Below, one piece after another: positions 6,842 through 12,530 of a stretch of DNA of 12,530 bases (its first letter is position 1; the number at the start of each line of letters is the position of its first letter). The notes below the pieces were generated by a model that saw nothing but the letters and a program-made list of their open reading frames with translations, had not been told where the DNA came from and ran no database searches. The stretch is from JAMHZE01 sp964424715. Its GTDB lineage: Bacteria; Pseudomonadota; Alphaproteobacteria; Rickettsiales; UBA8987. Where the stretch lies: NCBI GenBank assembly GCA_964424715.1, contig CAYRJW010000044.1:1-12530 (forward strand). Direction: 5' to 3'. A program made the translations under genes and the position numbers.

Positions 6842-7705
6842 TCAGCTAGATATACGAACATATATAGTGCAGGCACGGTTCTGATTTCCTAGAGCGTAGA
6901 AACCAGCGGCTGTCGTAGCCGTTGTGCAGCCTGTAGCCGCTGTAGCAAGAGCAGGAGGGAAAGCAGGGCTACCAAGAATGGCGGTTGATATACCGGCATA
7001 TTGGTCAACAGCTCTTACAAATCCTACATTCGGCATACCATCATCAAGCTTGGAATCGATACCATAAGCTTCTTCCTGGGTCATGGTTAGGCCGATAGGA
7101 CCAGTTTGAAGGGCATCAGCACTGTCTTGGTTAAGGACACCAGCAGCATTAGAGAAACCAGACCTTATACCAAGCATGAAGTAAGTGAAACCATCAGCAG
7201 ATAATGCTATCAGGCCAGTTCCTACAGGTAATGAAGGTATCTCGGAGTTAGCATCGACAGTACCGCCTGCAGTTGCTATATAAGTGTTCTTCATGAGGTT
7301 GGCGTTGGTAAGCATGATAAAGAAGTTAGCGATCTCACCACTATAGGTAGTTGCGGCTGTCATAGCAACAGCGGCATCTGACTCAAGCGCGCCATCACCA
7401 TCACCGTTACCGGTAGGTACTACACCGGCTTCAGCGGTATTGAATGTCTGGTTACATTCATTCCCGGAAGCAGCAAGCGGGCAAACACCGAAGTTAGCGG
7501 CATTGGCCATATCGCCAGGGATCTGGTTAGCATATTTTGCTTTGAATGTATTTACCGCAGCATCATATTGTGATAGGGTTGCCATCACGTTACGAACCTG
7601 CGCCTGTTTGATAAGCTCTTGTCCTTGCAGAACACCGCCTACGAGTAGGCCGATGATCACTAGAACTATCGCTAATTCCACTAGTGTAAAACCTTTTTTA
7701 TTCAT
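6842..7705 (-). CDS. Type IV pilin-like protein (prepilin N-terminal methylation domain)
   Basis: The 287-residue protein starts MNKKGFTLVELAIVLVIIG. This is a class III prepilin signal with cleavage expected after Gly5, Phe6 as the methylated first residue and Glu10 as the conserved Glu+5. A hydrophobic helix follows (residues 8-27), continuing into an amphipathic alpha1 (QELIKQAQVRNVMATL) and the IPGDM motif (about 63-67) common in pseudopilin-like alphaproteobacterial proteins. The globular part is Ala/Thr/Gly-rich. It has two cysteines near residues 75-84, and a C-terminal Cys pair (GCTT ... RACTIY) may close a D-region loop. It is likely a pilus or type II-secretion-like subunit assembled in the inner membrane, needing a prepilin peptidase encoded elsewhere. 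The start is fixed by GGAG (7714-7717) eight bases upstream. A strong terminator follows and no pilus genes are adjacent, so it is a solitary, probably highly expressed gene. Confidence 0.9.
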   Translation of the reverse strand: MNKKGFTLVELAIVLVIIGLLVGGVLQGQELIKQAQVRNVMATLSQYDAAVNTFKAKYANQIPGDMANAANFGVCPLAASGNECNQTFNTAEAGVVPTGNGDGDGALESDAAVAMTAATTYSGEIANFFIMLTNANLMKNTYIATAGGTVDANSEIPSLPVGTGLIALSADGFTYFMLGIRSGFSNAAGVLNQDSADALQTGPIGLTMTQEEAYGIDSKLDDGMPNVGFVRAVDQYAGISTAILGSPAFPPALATAATGCTTATTAAGFYALGNQNRACTIYVRISS

Positions 7706-7964
7706 ATTATATTCTCCATTTTTGTTACTTAGACGAGACTTTAACCGTAATATTTCACTAATTACAATAAAAATAAACCCATTACAATCCTTTCCTTAAG
7801 AACCCTTCATCCCTGTCGCTAAAGGGTAACAGTTTTGAACTTATGCCATGGTATCACAAGTTGCTATGCTTTGCTACAGCAAGTATTAATTTTTGTTCGA
7901 ATTTTAGGTAATTTTTATCTTTTTGTAATGACGTATAACACAGGTGCGGCGCCACATATACCAG
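7706..7964. other. 259-bp intergenic region upstream of the pilin gene
   Basis: This AT-rich spacer separates two minus-strand genes. It carries the pilin RBS (7714-7717) and presumably its promoter, but I see no convincing -35/-10 pair. A small imperfect hairpin, ACCCTT (7802-7807) with AAGGGT (7822-7827), has no U-tract. No terminator is visible for the upstream 442-aa gene, so some readthrough into the pilin gene is possible. No gene is seen here. Confidence 0.6.
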
Positions 7965-9293
7965 TTACTCATTTTTATAAAGCGGTATTTCATTCATGGT
8001 CTTTAGTATCTTCTCGCCTTCAGTATCGATACCTTTTGTACCTATATCATTTTTAATTTTCTGCGTTTCAGAATCAAGTGCTTTAAGATTTATTACCTTC
8101 GCCCTTTTTTCTATAGGAGGATTAAGTTTATCCTGCGTTTCATATTTTAGCACCTCATCGAATATCTCTTTCGGCAGATCAGCCTCACACTTATATCCAA
8201 GCTCGATGAACTGGGTCGCGAAATAATTATCGATCTGGATACGCCTTTTTGTCATATGGGTGAATTTGCCAAGTATCCTGCAGATATTTTCCCGCTCTTC
8301 AGGGCTTAGCTGCTCGGCGAATTCATAGCCCTCGATCTTTTTCAGGCCGAGTATGACAGGCTCCAGCGCATCAATGGATATTATATATAAGTTATAATCG
8401 CTGAGGCTGAACACGAATTGCGGCAATATCTCAAGCGTGTTGGATGGCACGACAAAGAAAATATCGGTCTTCACATTTTCCTGTTTCGCATATTTTTTGG
8501 CCTTTTCAGCCTGATCCTTTATATATGCCGAGAAATTGCCAAGATCCTCACCTGCCGGGCTTTTGGAATCGAAGATAACGAACTCGTCACATATCTTTAA
8601 TGTATTATCAGGCGTTCCCTTGAACGGCACTTTTTCCACATATTCAATAGTATGTTTGCTGCATATGGTTTTTATGCGGCTCTGTACATTTTCCTCATGG
8701 TTGAACCATGTTTCTTTTAATTTTTTAAGCCTGCTTATCTCTTCATTGTTGAGAGCTTCAACTTCCCTCGCCCTTTCCTGCTGGTGATATTCTATCGTAC
8801 TGTTCAGAGAACCCACAGATTTTAAATATTCATTTTTCCTGAACTCCTCTTCTTTCTCAAGCACAGTGTTCCTCTCGAAGGTTTTTTTCAATTCCTGCTG
8901 CGTGCTTGCAAGCTTCTCTTTAGCTGCGGCCAGCTCTATCTTCACACCTGAAAGGGTTTCCTGCAGGTTCCTATTGGCTTCTTCCAGTGTTGCTACCTGT
9001 TTGCTGGTCCTTTCTACAACATGTGGTAACTGGCTAAGCTTTGCTATATCTGATGAAAGCTCCGTGTTGCGTGTGGTAATATTCTCAACATCCTTTGCGC
9101 TAAGAGATAAGGCAGATTCCAGCTTCTGGTTATCATTCCTTAAGCTCTCATTGCCGGAAACCAGCTTCTGCAGATCGGCACTAGCATCCACCAGCAGATT
9201 CCTTATCCCAGCCCAACCGAACAGACGCTTAAAAAAACTGATATTCTTCAGCTGTTCAATAAGACTTTTCAGTTTATCTATATTATTATCCAT
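7965..9293 (-). CDS. Coiled-coil protein with RmuC-like PD-(D/E)xK core
   Basis: The protein has 442 residues. Residues about 35-205 are a long predicted coiled coil rich in Leu, Glu, Lys and Gln heptads. A compact domain follows with TPDN (227-230) and FVIFDSK (238-244), that is PD-x12-DSK, the signature of PD-(D/E)xK nuclease folds. After it come an alternating helix (AYIKDQAEKAKKYAK) and a strand (DIFFVVPSN, 277-285). Coiled coil plus this core is the arrangement of RmuC, a protein linked to limiting DNA inversions. However, the canonical N-terminal membrane helix of RmuC is missing and only a weakly hydrophobic segment (ISFFKRLFGWAGI) is present. The C-terminal part (EFAEQLSPEERENICRILGKF) is conserved-looking but unrecognised. 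It is divergent from glmU over 86 bp, without a clear Shine-Dalgarno. A nuclease role in DNA maintenance or defence is inference. Confidence 0.8.
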   Translation of the reverse strand: MDNNIDKLKSLIEQLKNISFFKRLFGWAGIRNLLVDASADLQKLVSGNESLRNDNQKLESALSLSAKDVENITTRNTELSSDIAKLSQLPHVVERTSKQVATLEEANRNLQETLSGVKIELAAAKEKLASTQQELKKTFERNTVLEKEEEFRKNEYLKSVGSLNSTIEYHQQERAREVEALNNEEISRLKKLKETWFNHEENVQSRIKTICSKHTIEYVEKVPFKGTPDNTLKICDEFVIFDSKSPAGEDLGNFSAYIKDQAEKAKKYAKQENVKTDIFFVVPSNTLEILPQFVFSLSDYNLYIISIDALEPVILGLKKIEGYEFAEQLSPEERENICRILGKFTHMTKRRIQIDNYFATQFIELGYKCEADLPKEIFDEVLKYETQDKLNPPIEKRAKVINLKALDSETQKIKNDIGTKGIDTEGEKILKTMNEIPLYKNE

Positions 9294-9323
9294 ACCAGAA
9301 ATAAATTGTAGTAAATGGCACCA

Positions 9324-9351
9324 TTGCCAGAATTGCTATTGAATATATAAG
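9324..9351 (+). promoter_or_regulatory. Sigma-70-type promoter of glmU
   Basis: TTGCCA (9324-9329), a 16-bp spacer and TATAAG (9346-9351), each 5/6 to consensus. Transcription would start near 9358, giving a leader of about 22 nt before ATG 9380. The -35 lies in a small palindrome, TGGCA-CCAT-TGCCA (9316-9329), which could be an operator. Confidence 0.5.
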
Positions 9352-9379
9352 ACTTACTCAATAAGGTAAGAATAGATAT

Positions 9380-10718
9380 ATGGCCAGACAAAGTAAAGAG
9401 ATAGCTTTCATCATCCTCGCCGCCGGCAAAGGCACAAGGATGAAGAACAACATCGCAAAAGTGATGCACCCAATCGCATCAAAGACCATGATAGAACATG
9501 TACTGGATGTAACGCGAAACTTCCCTACCAAAAAACTCATTCCCGTAATTTCTGATGATATGGGTGAGGTCAAAAAACTCATCGCCGAAAAATTCCCACA
9601 GAGCAAAATAATATACCAGAAAGAACGCCTCGGCACCGGCCATGCCGTAAAAATATGTCTTGATGAACTGAAAGATATTGATGGCACAATAGTAGTTCTA
9701 TATGGCGACACCCCATTCATAAAACCAAAAACTATCAGCAATATAATAGAAATAGTTAATAGCGGAACTGAAGTATGCGTTCTGGGTTTTGAGACCAGCG
9801 AGCCATCCCATTACGGACGCCTTATAATAGATAATGCCACCGGCAACCTAAAAGAAATAATAGAGTTCAAGGAAGCCACCCCGGCACAGCAGAACATAAA
9901 ACTCTGCAACTCCGGCGTGATGGCATTCAACGCAAAAAATATCCATGAAGTGGTTAATAAAATTGACAATAACAATTCCAAGAGAGAATATTACCTTACC
10001 GATGCGGTAAAAATAGCCGATGAATTAGGGCTGACCGCAAAAGCATTCATCACCACTGAAAATGAGGTGATAGGCATAAATTCACAAACCGAACGCGCAA
10101 TGGCAGAAAAGATAATGCAGGATGAACTCAGAAAAAAACATTTAGATAACGGCGTTATACTTATCGCCCCGGAAACGGTATTTTTCTCAGCAGATACCGA
10201 GATAGCCGCTGGCGTAGTGATAGAACCTTTCGTGGTGTTCAGAGGCAAAGTTAAAATTGCCGCCAATTGCGAGATACGATCCTATTCCCACATCGAGGAT
10301 TCCACCATAAAAAGCGGCAGCCAGATAGGCCCTTATGCCCGCCTCCGCCCCGGCACCGAGATAGGGCAGGATGCCAAAATAGGCAATTTCGTGGAAGTTA
10401 AAAAATCAATCATTGGCAACGGCTCCAAGGTCAATCATCTTTCTTATATCGGCGATACCGAGATGGGCGAGAATGTTAATATCGGCGCCGGGACCATCAC
10501 CTGTAATTACGATGGCGCCAACACGCCCCGCACCGAGATCGGTGATNNNNNNNNNNACCATCGGCGATGGCGTTTTTGTTGGCTCCAACACCGAGATAAT
10601 AGCCCCTATCACCATCGGCGATAATGCCGTGATAGGCGCTGGCACTACAGTTGTTAAGGATGTTCCTTCCGGCCATACCGTAATAAACGACAAAAAACAA
10701 AGGACACTCGGCTCATGA
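9380..10718 (+). CDS. glmU: Bifunctional GlmU: GlcN-1-P acetyltransferase / GlcNAc-1-P uridyltransferase; contains N gap
   Basis: GlmU makes UDP-GlcNAc for peptidoglycan and lipopolysaccharide in the cytoplasm. The N-terminal uridyltransferase has LAAGKGTRM (residues 13-21), a K in IAKVMHP, RLGTGHAVK, LYGDTPF, NSGVMAFN and EYYLTDAVKIA. The C-terminal left-handed beta-helix has the acetyltransferase residues in ARLRPGTEIG, NFVEVKK, KVNHLSYIGD and GAGTITCNYDGAN. Ten Ns at 10547-10556 break the frame after PRTEIGD. The second part (TIGDGVFVGSNTEIIAP ... KKQRTLGS) continues one frame over to TGA 10716-10718. E. coli GlmU reads KTIIGDDVFVGS here, so the two flanks, each ending or starting in IGD, probably overlap. 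The gap is then an assembly artefact and the gene is intact (about 440 residues). The stop overlaps the next start (ATGA). Confidence 0.95.
10547..10556. other. Assembly gap (10 Ns) inside glmU
   Basis: The left flank ends in codons for EIGD and the right flank begins with codons for TIGD. Both correspond to the single IIGD of the family. The true gap length is probably zero or negative (overlapping contig ends). Confidence 0.9.
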
Positions 10719-10894
10719 TAAGCTTTGGCAAATTCTTTGATGGCCTTAATCAGGTACACAGCTTCCACGATTTCGTGCTATTATTCAACTCCCTGAGCCA
10801 GCCTATGCAAATATTTGTAGGTGCCGTAATATTTGGCTGTTTAGTACTGGTCTACATCTTCTTTGTCGCCATTTTCATCGATAAGCATATTTAA
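10715..10894 (+). CDS. Small 59-aa single-helix membrane protein coupled to glmU
   Basis: ATG 10715 overlaps the glmU stop as ATGA and the frame runs to TAA 10892-10894. The protein starts MISFGKFFDGLNQVHSFHDF and has one clear hydrophobic span (about residues 32-54, MQIFVGAVIF to VAIFI), ending in the charged IDKHI. It was recognised by reading the region between glmU and rpsP. Translational coupling to glmU and the strong membrane-helix pattern support a real gene. No family is recognised. By position it may serve cell-envelope or membrane functions, but that is only a guess from context. Confidence 0.65.
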   Translation: MISFGKFFDGLNQVHSFHDFVLLFNSLSQPMQIFVGAVIFGCLVLVYIFFVAIFIDKHI

Positions 10895-10931
10895 TCCACT
10901 TGTCATATCCCAAAAACCACCGCATAATCAG

Positions 10932-10959
10932 AATATGTTCAATAAAAATATGTTCAATA
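10932..10959 (+). repeat. 13-bp direct repeat duplicating a start codon
   Basis: AATATGTTCAATA occurs at 10932-10944 and again at 10947-10959, with a 15-bp period. Each copy holds an ATG, five codons apart and in the same frame, so the next gene has two equivalent starts (MFNKN-MFNIC). It is probably a slippage-type tandem duplication. Confidence 0.8.
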
Positions 10960-11114
10960 TCTGCTACGGAAGATACGACATCTCCGCCTGCAGCCACTGG
11001 GCTGGCAGTCTTGATGCCGTAGATGTTGGCTTATTTATGCTATTGTCTTTGATAGCTATTTTTATAGTGATGAGGATCTGGTTCTGGATAGTGGGCGACT
11101 TTAACCTGTGGTAA
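10935..11114 (+). CDS. Second small membrane protein (59 aa), unrecognised
   Basis: The frame extends upstream to a TTG at 10863, but that would overlap the preceding small gene by 32 bp. The ATG at 10935, or the duplicated one at 10950, is more plausible. Neither has a Shine-Dalgarno. The protein (MFNKNMFNICYGRYD) has a short polar N-terminus with two Cys and one hydrophobic helix (about residues 31-53, VGLFMLLSLIAIFIVMRIWF), ending in VGDFNLW. It lies 40 bp downstream of the other 59-aa membrane protein and 94 bp before rpsP. Like its neighbour it may be part of the glmU transcript. No family is recognised, and the lack of an RBS leaves doubt. Confidence 0.5.
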   Translation: MFNKNMFNICYGRYDISACSHWAGSLDAVDVGLFMLLSLIAIFIVMRIWFWIVGDFNLW

Positions 11115-11145
11115 TCATAAGCAGTAAAACTAAGCTGATTATATG

Positions 11146-11174
11146 TTGACATCCCTATAATTATCCATTATCAA
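11146..11174 (+). promoter_or_regulatory. Sigma-70-type promoter of rpsP
   Basis: A perfect TTGACA (11146-11151), a 17-bp spacer and TATCAA (11169-11174, 4/6). The predicted start is near 11181, giving a leader of about 28 nt before ATG 11209. A TATAAT string at 11156-11161 is too close to the -35 to pair with it. Confidence 0.6.
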
Positions 11175-11208
11175 GGCGTTCCTAAAATTTAAAACAAAAG
11201 AAATATTT

Positions 11209-11682
11209 ATGGCAACAAAGATACGTTTACAAAGAGGTGGCACAACAAACCGTCCGTTCTACCGTTTCATCGTCACCCCGGAAACATCCCCGAGGGATTG
11301 CAAATTCATCGAGAAGATCGGCACATTCGATCCTCTTCTTTCCAAAGATAATCCTGCGAGAATAAAACTCGATAAGGACAGGGTCGCTTACTGGCTTTCT
11401 GTTGGCGCCGTACCTACTGAAAGGGTTGCACTTATCATCTCCAAACTTGGAATTGCCAACGATAACAAAACCATCAAGAACATCCTTAAGAAAAGGGATA
11501 AAACAATAGCCCTTAAAAAAGTCCAGCTTGAAGCTAAATTAAAAGCAGAAGCGGCTGCAGCAGCAAAAGAAGCAGTTGATAAAGCCGAAGCTGAAAAAGC
11601 AGAAGCAGCAGCAGCGAAAGAAGCGGCCGATAAAGCTGCAGCCGAAGCGGCAGCAGCACCTGCGGAAGCTCCAGCAGCATAA
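11209..11682 (+). CDS. rpsP: 30S ribosomal protein S16 with Ala-rich C-terminal extension
   Basis: S16 is a primary assembly protein of the 30S subunit. Residues 1-82 match the family: MATKIRLQRGG, RPFYRFIVTPETSPRDCKFIEKIGTF split over 16-41, DRVAYWLSVGAVPTERV (57-73). The protein is 157 residues, against about 80-90 in E. coli and longer forms in many Alphaproteobacteria. The tail from about residue 105 is a low-complexity helix of Ala, Lys and Glu (KAEAEKAEAAAAKEA) ending PAEAPAA. The gene has its own TTGACA promoter upstream and a strong intrinsic terminator 31 bp downstream, so it seems monocistronic, unlike the usual rpsP-rimM-trmD-rplS operon. The Shine-Dalgarno is weak (AAAGAAA). Identification is secure. 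Confidence 0.98.
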   Translation: MATKIRLQRGGTTNRPFYRFIVTPETSPRDCKFIEKIGTFDPLLSKDNPARIKLDKDRVAYWLSVGAVPTERVALIISKLGIANDNKTIKNILKKRDKTIALKKVQLEAKLKAEAAAAAKEAVDKAEAEKAEAAAAKEAADKAAAEAAAAPAEAPAA

Positions 11683-11712
11683 TTTATACTGCTTTCGGTT
11701 TACAAGAATTTA

Positions 11713-11742
11713 AAATACCCCGCTTCAACGGGGTATTTTTTT
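11713..11742 (+). terminator. Intrinsic terminator of rpsP
   Basis: The stem AAATACCCCG (11713-11722) / CGGGGTATTT (11729-11738) has the 6-nt loop CTTCAA. Its 3' arm ends in a T-run through 11742. It lies 31 bp after the rpsP stop. Confidence 0.95.
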
Positions 11743-11775
11743 ATTTAATACTTAATAACAAACTACAATAATACT

Positions 11776-11897
11776 TCCCTCTCCCTAGAGGGGAGAGGAN
11801 NNNNNNNNNTAGTGAACGAAGTGAACTTAGAAAATCTTGGTGAGGGTGACCAACGGCATGAACCCCTCACCCCTCCCTCTCCCCCAAGGGGCGAGGG
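11776..11897. repeat. GC-rich palindromic intergenic element between rpsP and rimM
   Basis: The left end is a hairpin CCTCTCCC (11778-11785) / GGGAGAGG (11791-11798). The right end is CCCTC-T-CCCC (11875-11884) with GGGG-C-GAGGG (11888-11897), one mismatch. The two ends are imperfect inverted copies of each other. Between them GGTGAGGG (11839-11846) pairs with CCCTCACC (11864-11871), and a direct GTGAAC repeat (11812-11817, 11821-11826) is present. Ten Ns lie inside. It has no coding capacity; it resembles dispersed REP/MITE-like elements rather than a gene. It ends about 7 bp before the rimM ribosome binding site. Confidence 0.8.
11800..11809. other. Assembly gap (10 Ns) inside the rpsP-rimM repeat
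   Basis: A third fixed-length N run, directly after the left hairpin of the palindromic element. True length is unknown; assembly failure at a repeated or strongly folded sequence is likely. Confidence 0.95.
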
Positions 11898-11912
11898 TAA
11901 GAAAAGGAAGAT

Positions 11913-12422
11913 ATGCAAACTCCAAAACTAATATCCGCCGGAAAGATAGTTGGTGTCCACGGCATTCGCGGCGGCCTTAAGGTTCTCTCTTACCTTGAAA
12001 AACCGGAGAATTTCGGCCATTACAAAAAATTCTACATAGATAATAAAGAAATAGAACTCGAACTTAATTTCGTAAAGAATACCGTTGCAGTTATTGATAT
12101 CACCGGCCTCCGCAAACGCGAGATAGCGGAGACCTATATCGGCAAGGAAATTTTCATCGACAAGTCCGAACTACCTGAAACAAAAGCTGATGAATTCTAT
12201 TACTCCGACCTGGTCGGCATAAAGGTAATGAACAAGGACAAAGAGATCGGCACCCTCACCGCCATAGAGAATTTCGGCGCCGGCGACCTGTTCGAAATAA
12301 CATTTTCAGATAAGACCAAAGGCCAGAAACTATTCCCGTTCAAAAAAGAGATATTCCCGGAGATAAATACTGAAAAGGGTTTTGTGCAGATAGTCTTTCC
12401 TGAAGAGGAATTTGATAACTGA
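11913..12422 (+). CDS. rimM: Ribosome maturation factor RimM
   Basis: RimM binds S19 and the 16S rRNA head and assists 30S maturation in the cytoplasm. The 169-residue length is normal. The N-terminal domain has GKIVGVHGIRGGLKV (10-24), a family hallmark, and LRKREIAETYIGKEIFI. The C-terminal PRC-barrel domain has EFYYSDLVGIKV (93-104), NFGAGDLFEI (about 119-128) and FPFKKEIFPEIN (about 141-152). ATG 11913 follows an AAGGA site (11904-11908) four bases away. The usual next gene trmD does not follow; instead a minus-strand frame ends 2 bp beyond the stop. With rpsP closed by its own terminator and a repeat element in between, rimM may rely on readthrough or a promoter hidden in 11743-11775, none of which is obvious. 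Confidence 0.97.
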   Translation: MQTPKLISAGKIVGVHGIRGGLKVLSYLEKPENFGHYKKFYIDNKEIELELNFVKNTVAVIDITGLRKREIAETYIGKEIFIDKSELPETKADEFYYSDLVGIKVMNKDKEIGTLTAIENFGAGDLFEITFSDKTKGQKLFPFKKEIFPEINTEKGFVQIVFPEEEFDN

Positions 12423-12424
12423 TC

Positions 12425-12530
12425 TTAATGCCTCACCACACCAGGTTCATCAGCATGCATGGCCCTTAAGTGGGCTTTTTCGCGGTCTAGGTCTTCCTGT
12501 ATCTCGGCTTCGGTCAATGGGGTGACATGG
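12425..12530 (-). CDS. C-terminal end of an unrecognised protein entering from the right edge
   Basis: On the minus strand an open frame enters at 12530 and ends at TAA 12427-12425, giving 34 residues (HVTPLTEAEIQEDLDREK and on to PGVVRH). The charged helical composition looks protein-like and the convergent position beside rimM is sensible, with 2 bp between the stops. The fragment is too short to name. No plus-strand frame for trmD is visible in this interval, which argues that the canonical operon is broken here. Confidence 0.45.
   Translation of the reverse strand, partial: HVTPLTEAEIQEDLDREKAHLRAMHADEPGVVRH
12462..12480 (+). terminator. Weak candidate terminator after rimM
   Basis: GCCC (12462-12465), loop TTAAGT, GGGC (12472-12475), then five T. 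The stem is only 4 bp (5 with a G-U pair) and it lies inside the minus-strand frame, so this is a low-confidence call. Confidence 0.25.

Noticed and set aside
7802..7827. ACCCTT/AAGGGT hairpin as a terminator or riboswitch upstream of the pilin
   Set aside because: The stem is only 6 bp with a 15-nt loop, there is no U-tract on either strand, and no known aptamer pattern is visible.
8866..9342. Plus-strand 158-aa frame opposite the coiled-coil gene
   Set aside because: Its Ser/Leu/Phe-rich sequence is the complement of a Lys/Glu-rich coiled coil; no RBS.
10406..10768. Minus-strand frame of 120 aa across the glmU gap
   Set aside because: It is a shadow of the hexapeptide-repeat coding sequence, and the N run artificially joins two frames.
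10863..10934. TTG-initiated extension of the second small membrane protein
   Set aside because: It would overlap the preceding small gene, adds a non-conserved-looking segment and lacks an RBS; ATG 10935 or 10950 is preferred.
1..12530. tRNA, rRNA, tmRNA or other structured RNA genes
   Set aside because: I found no cloverleaf-like pattern, rRNA segment or tmRNA signature in the intergenic regions.

Overview
The window looks like a contiguous scaffold piece of an alphaproteobacterial chromosome, probably a metagenome or draft assembly because three runs of exactly ten Ns interrupt it. Alphaproteobacterial affiliation is inferred from three things: the first G4 motif of Der is NKCE rather than NKxD, the RF2 and ribosomal protein sequences have an alphaproteobacterial look, and two intergenic sites match the full CtrA box TTAA-N7-TTAA. 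I cannot assign a genus. Codon use looks moderately AT-leaning and fairly uniform along the window.

Layout, left to right. An unrecognised gene leaves the left edge on the minus strand (1-357) and is divergent from lepA (447-2249, EF4). A heptanucleotide-repeat hairpin follows lepA, then a GNAT acetyltransferase (2397-2900) convergent with a 366-aa unknown protein (2908-4008, minus). Next is prfB (4103-5166, minus), which carries the classic programmed +1 frameshift and an N gap. prfB is divergent from der (5224-6609). Between der and a type IV pilin-like gene (6842-7705, minus) lie a 143-bp nested palindromic repeat and a strong terminator. A coiled-coil protein with a PD-(D/E)xK, RmuC-like core (7965-9293, minus) is divergent from glmU (9380-10718, frame broken by an N gap). 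glmU overlaps a 59-aa membrane protein by ATGA and is followed by a second 59-aa membrane protein. rpsP (11209-11682), with an Ala-rich tail, has its own promoter and terminator. A GC-rich palindromic repeat containing the third N gap separates it from rimM (11913-12422). The end of a minus-strand reading frame enters from the right edge.

Functionally most of the window is translation and ribosome housekeeping: EF4, RF2, Der for 50S assembly, S16, and RimM for 30S maturation. GlmU supplies UDP-GlcNAc for the cell envelope. The accessory content is the pilin, the RmuC-like protein, the acetyltransferase and several unknown or small membrane proteins. The intergenic regions are unusually rich in three unrelated types of hairpin repeat.

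The most interesting signal is regulatory. The two unrecognised minus-strand genes (start codons at 357 and 4008) share a 32-nt promoter module that is identical at 25 positions. It consists of a TTAA-N7-TTAA box, an 11-nt spacer ending in TTTTGTGn, and an extended -10 (TATAAT or TATCAT). This suggests a small co-regulated, perhaps CtrA-controlled, set of uncharacterised genes.
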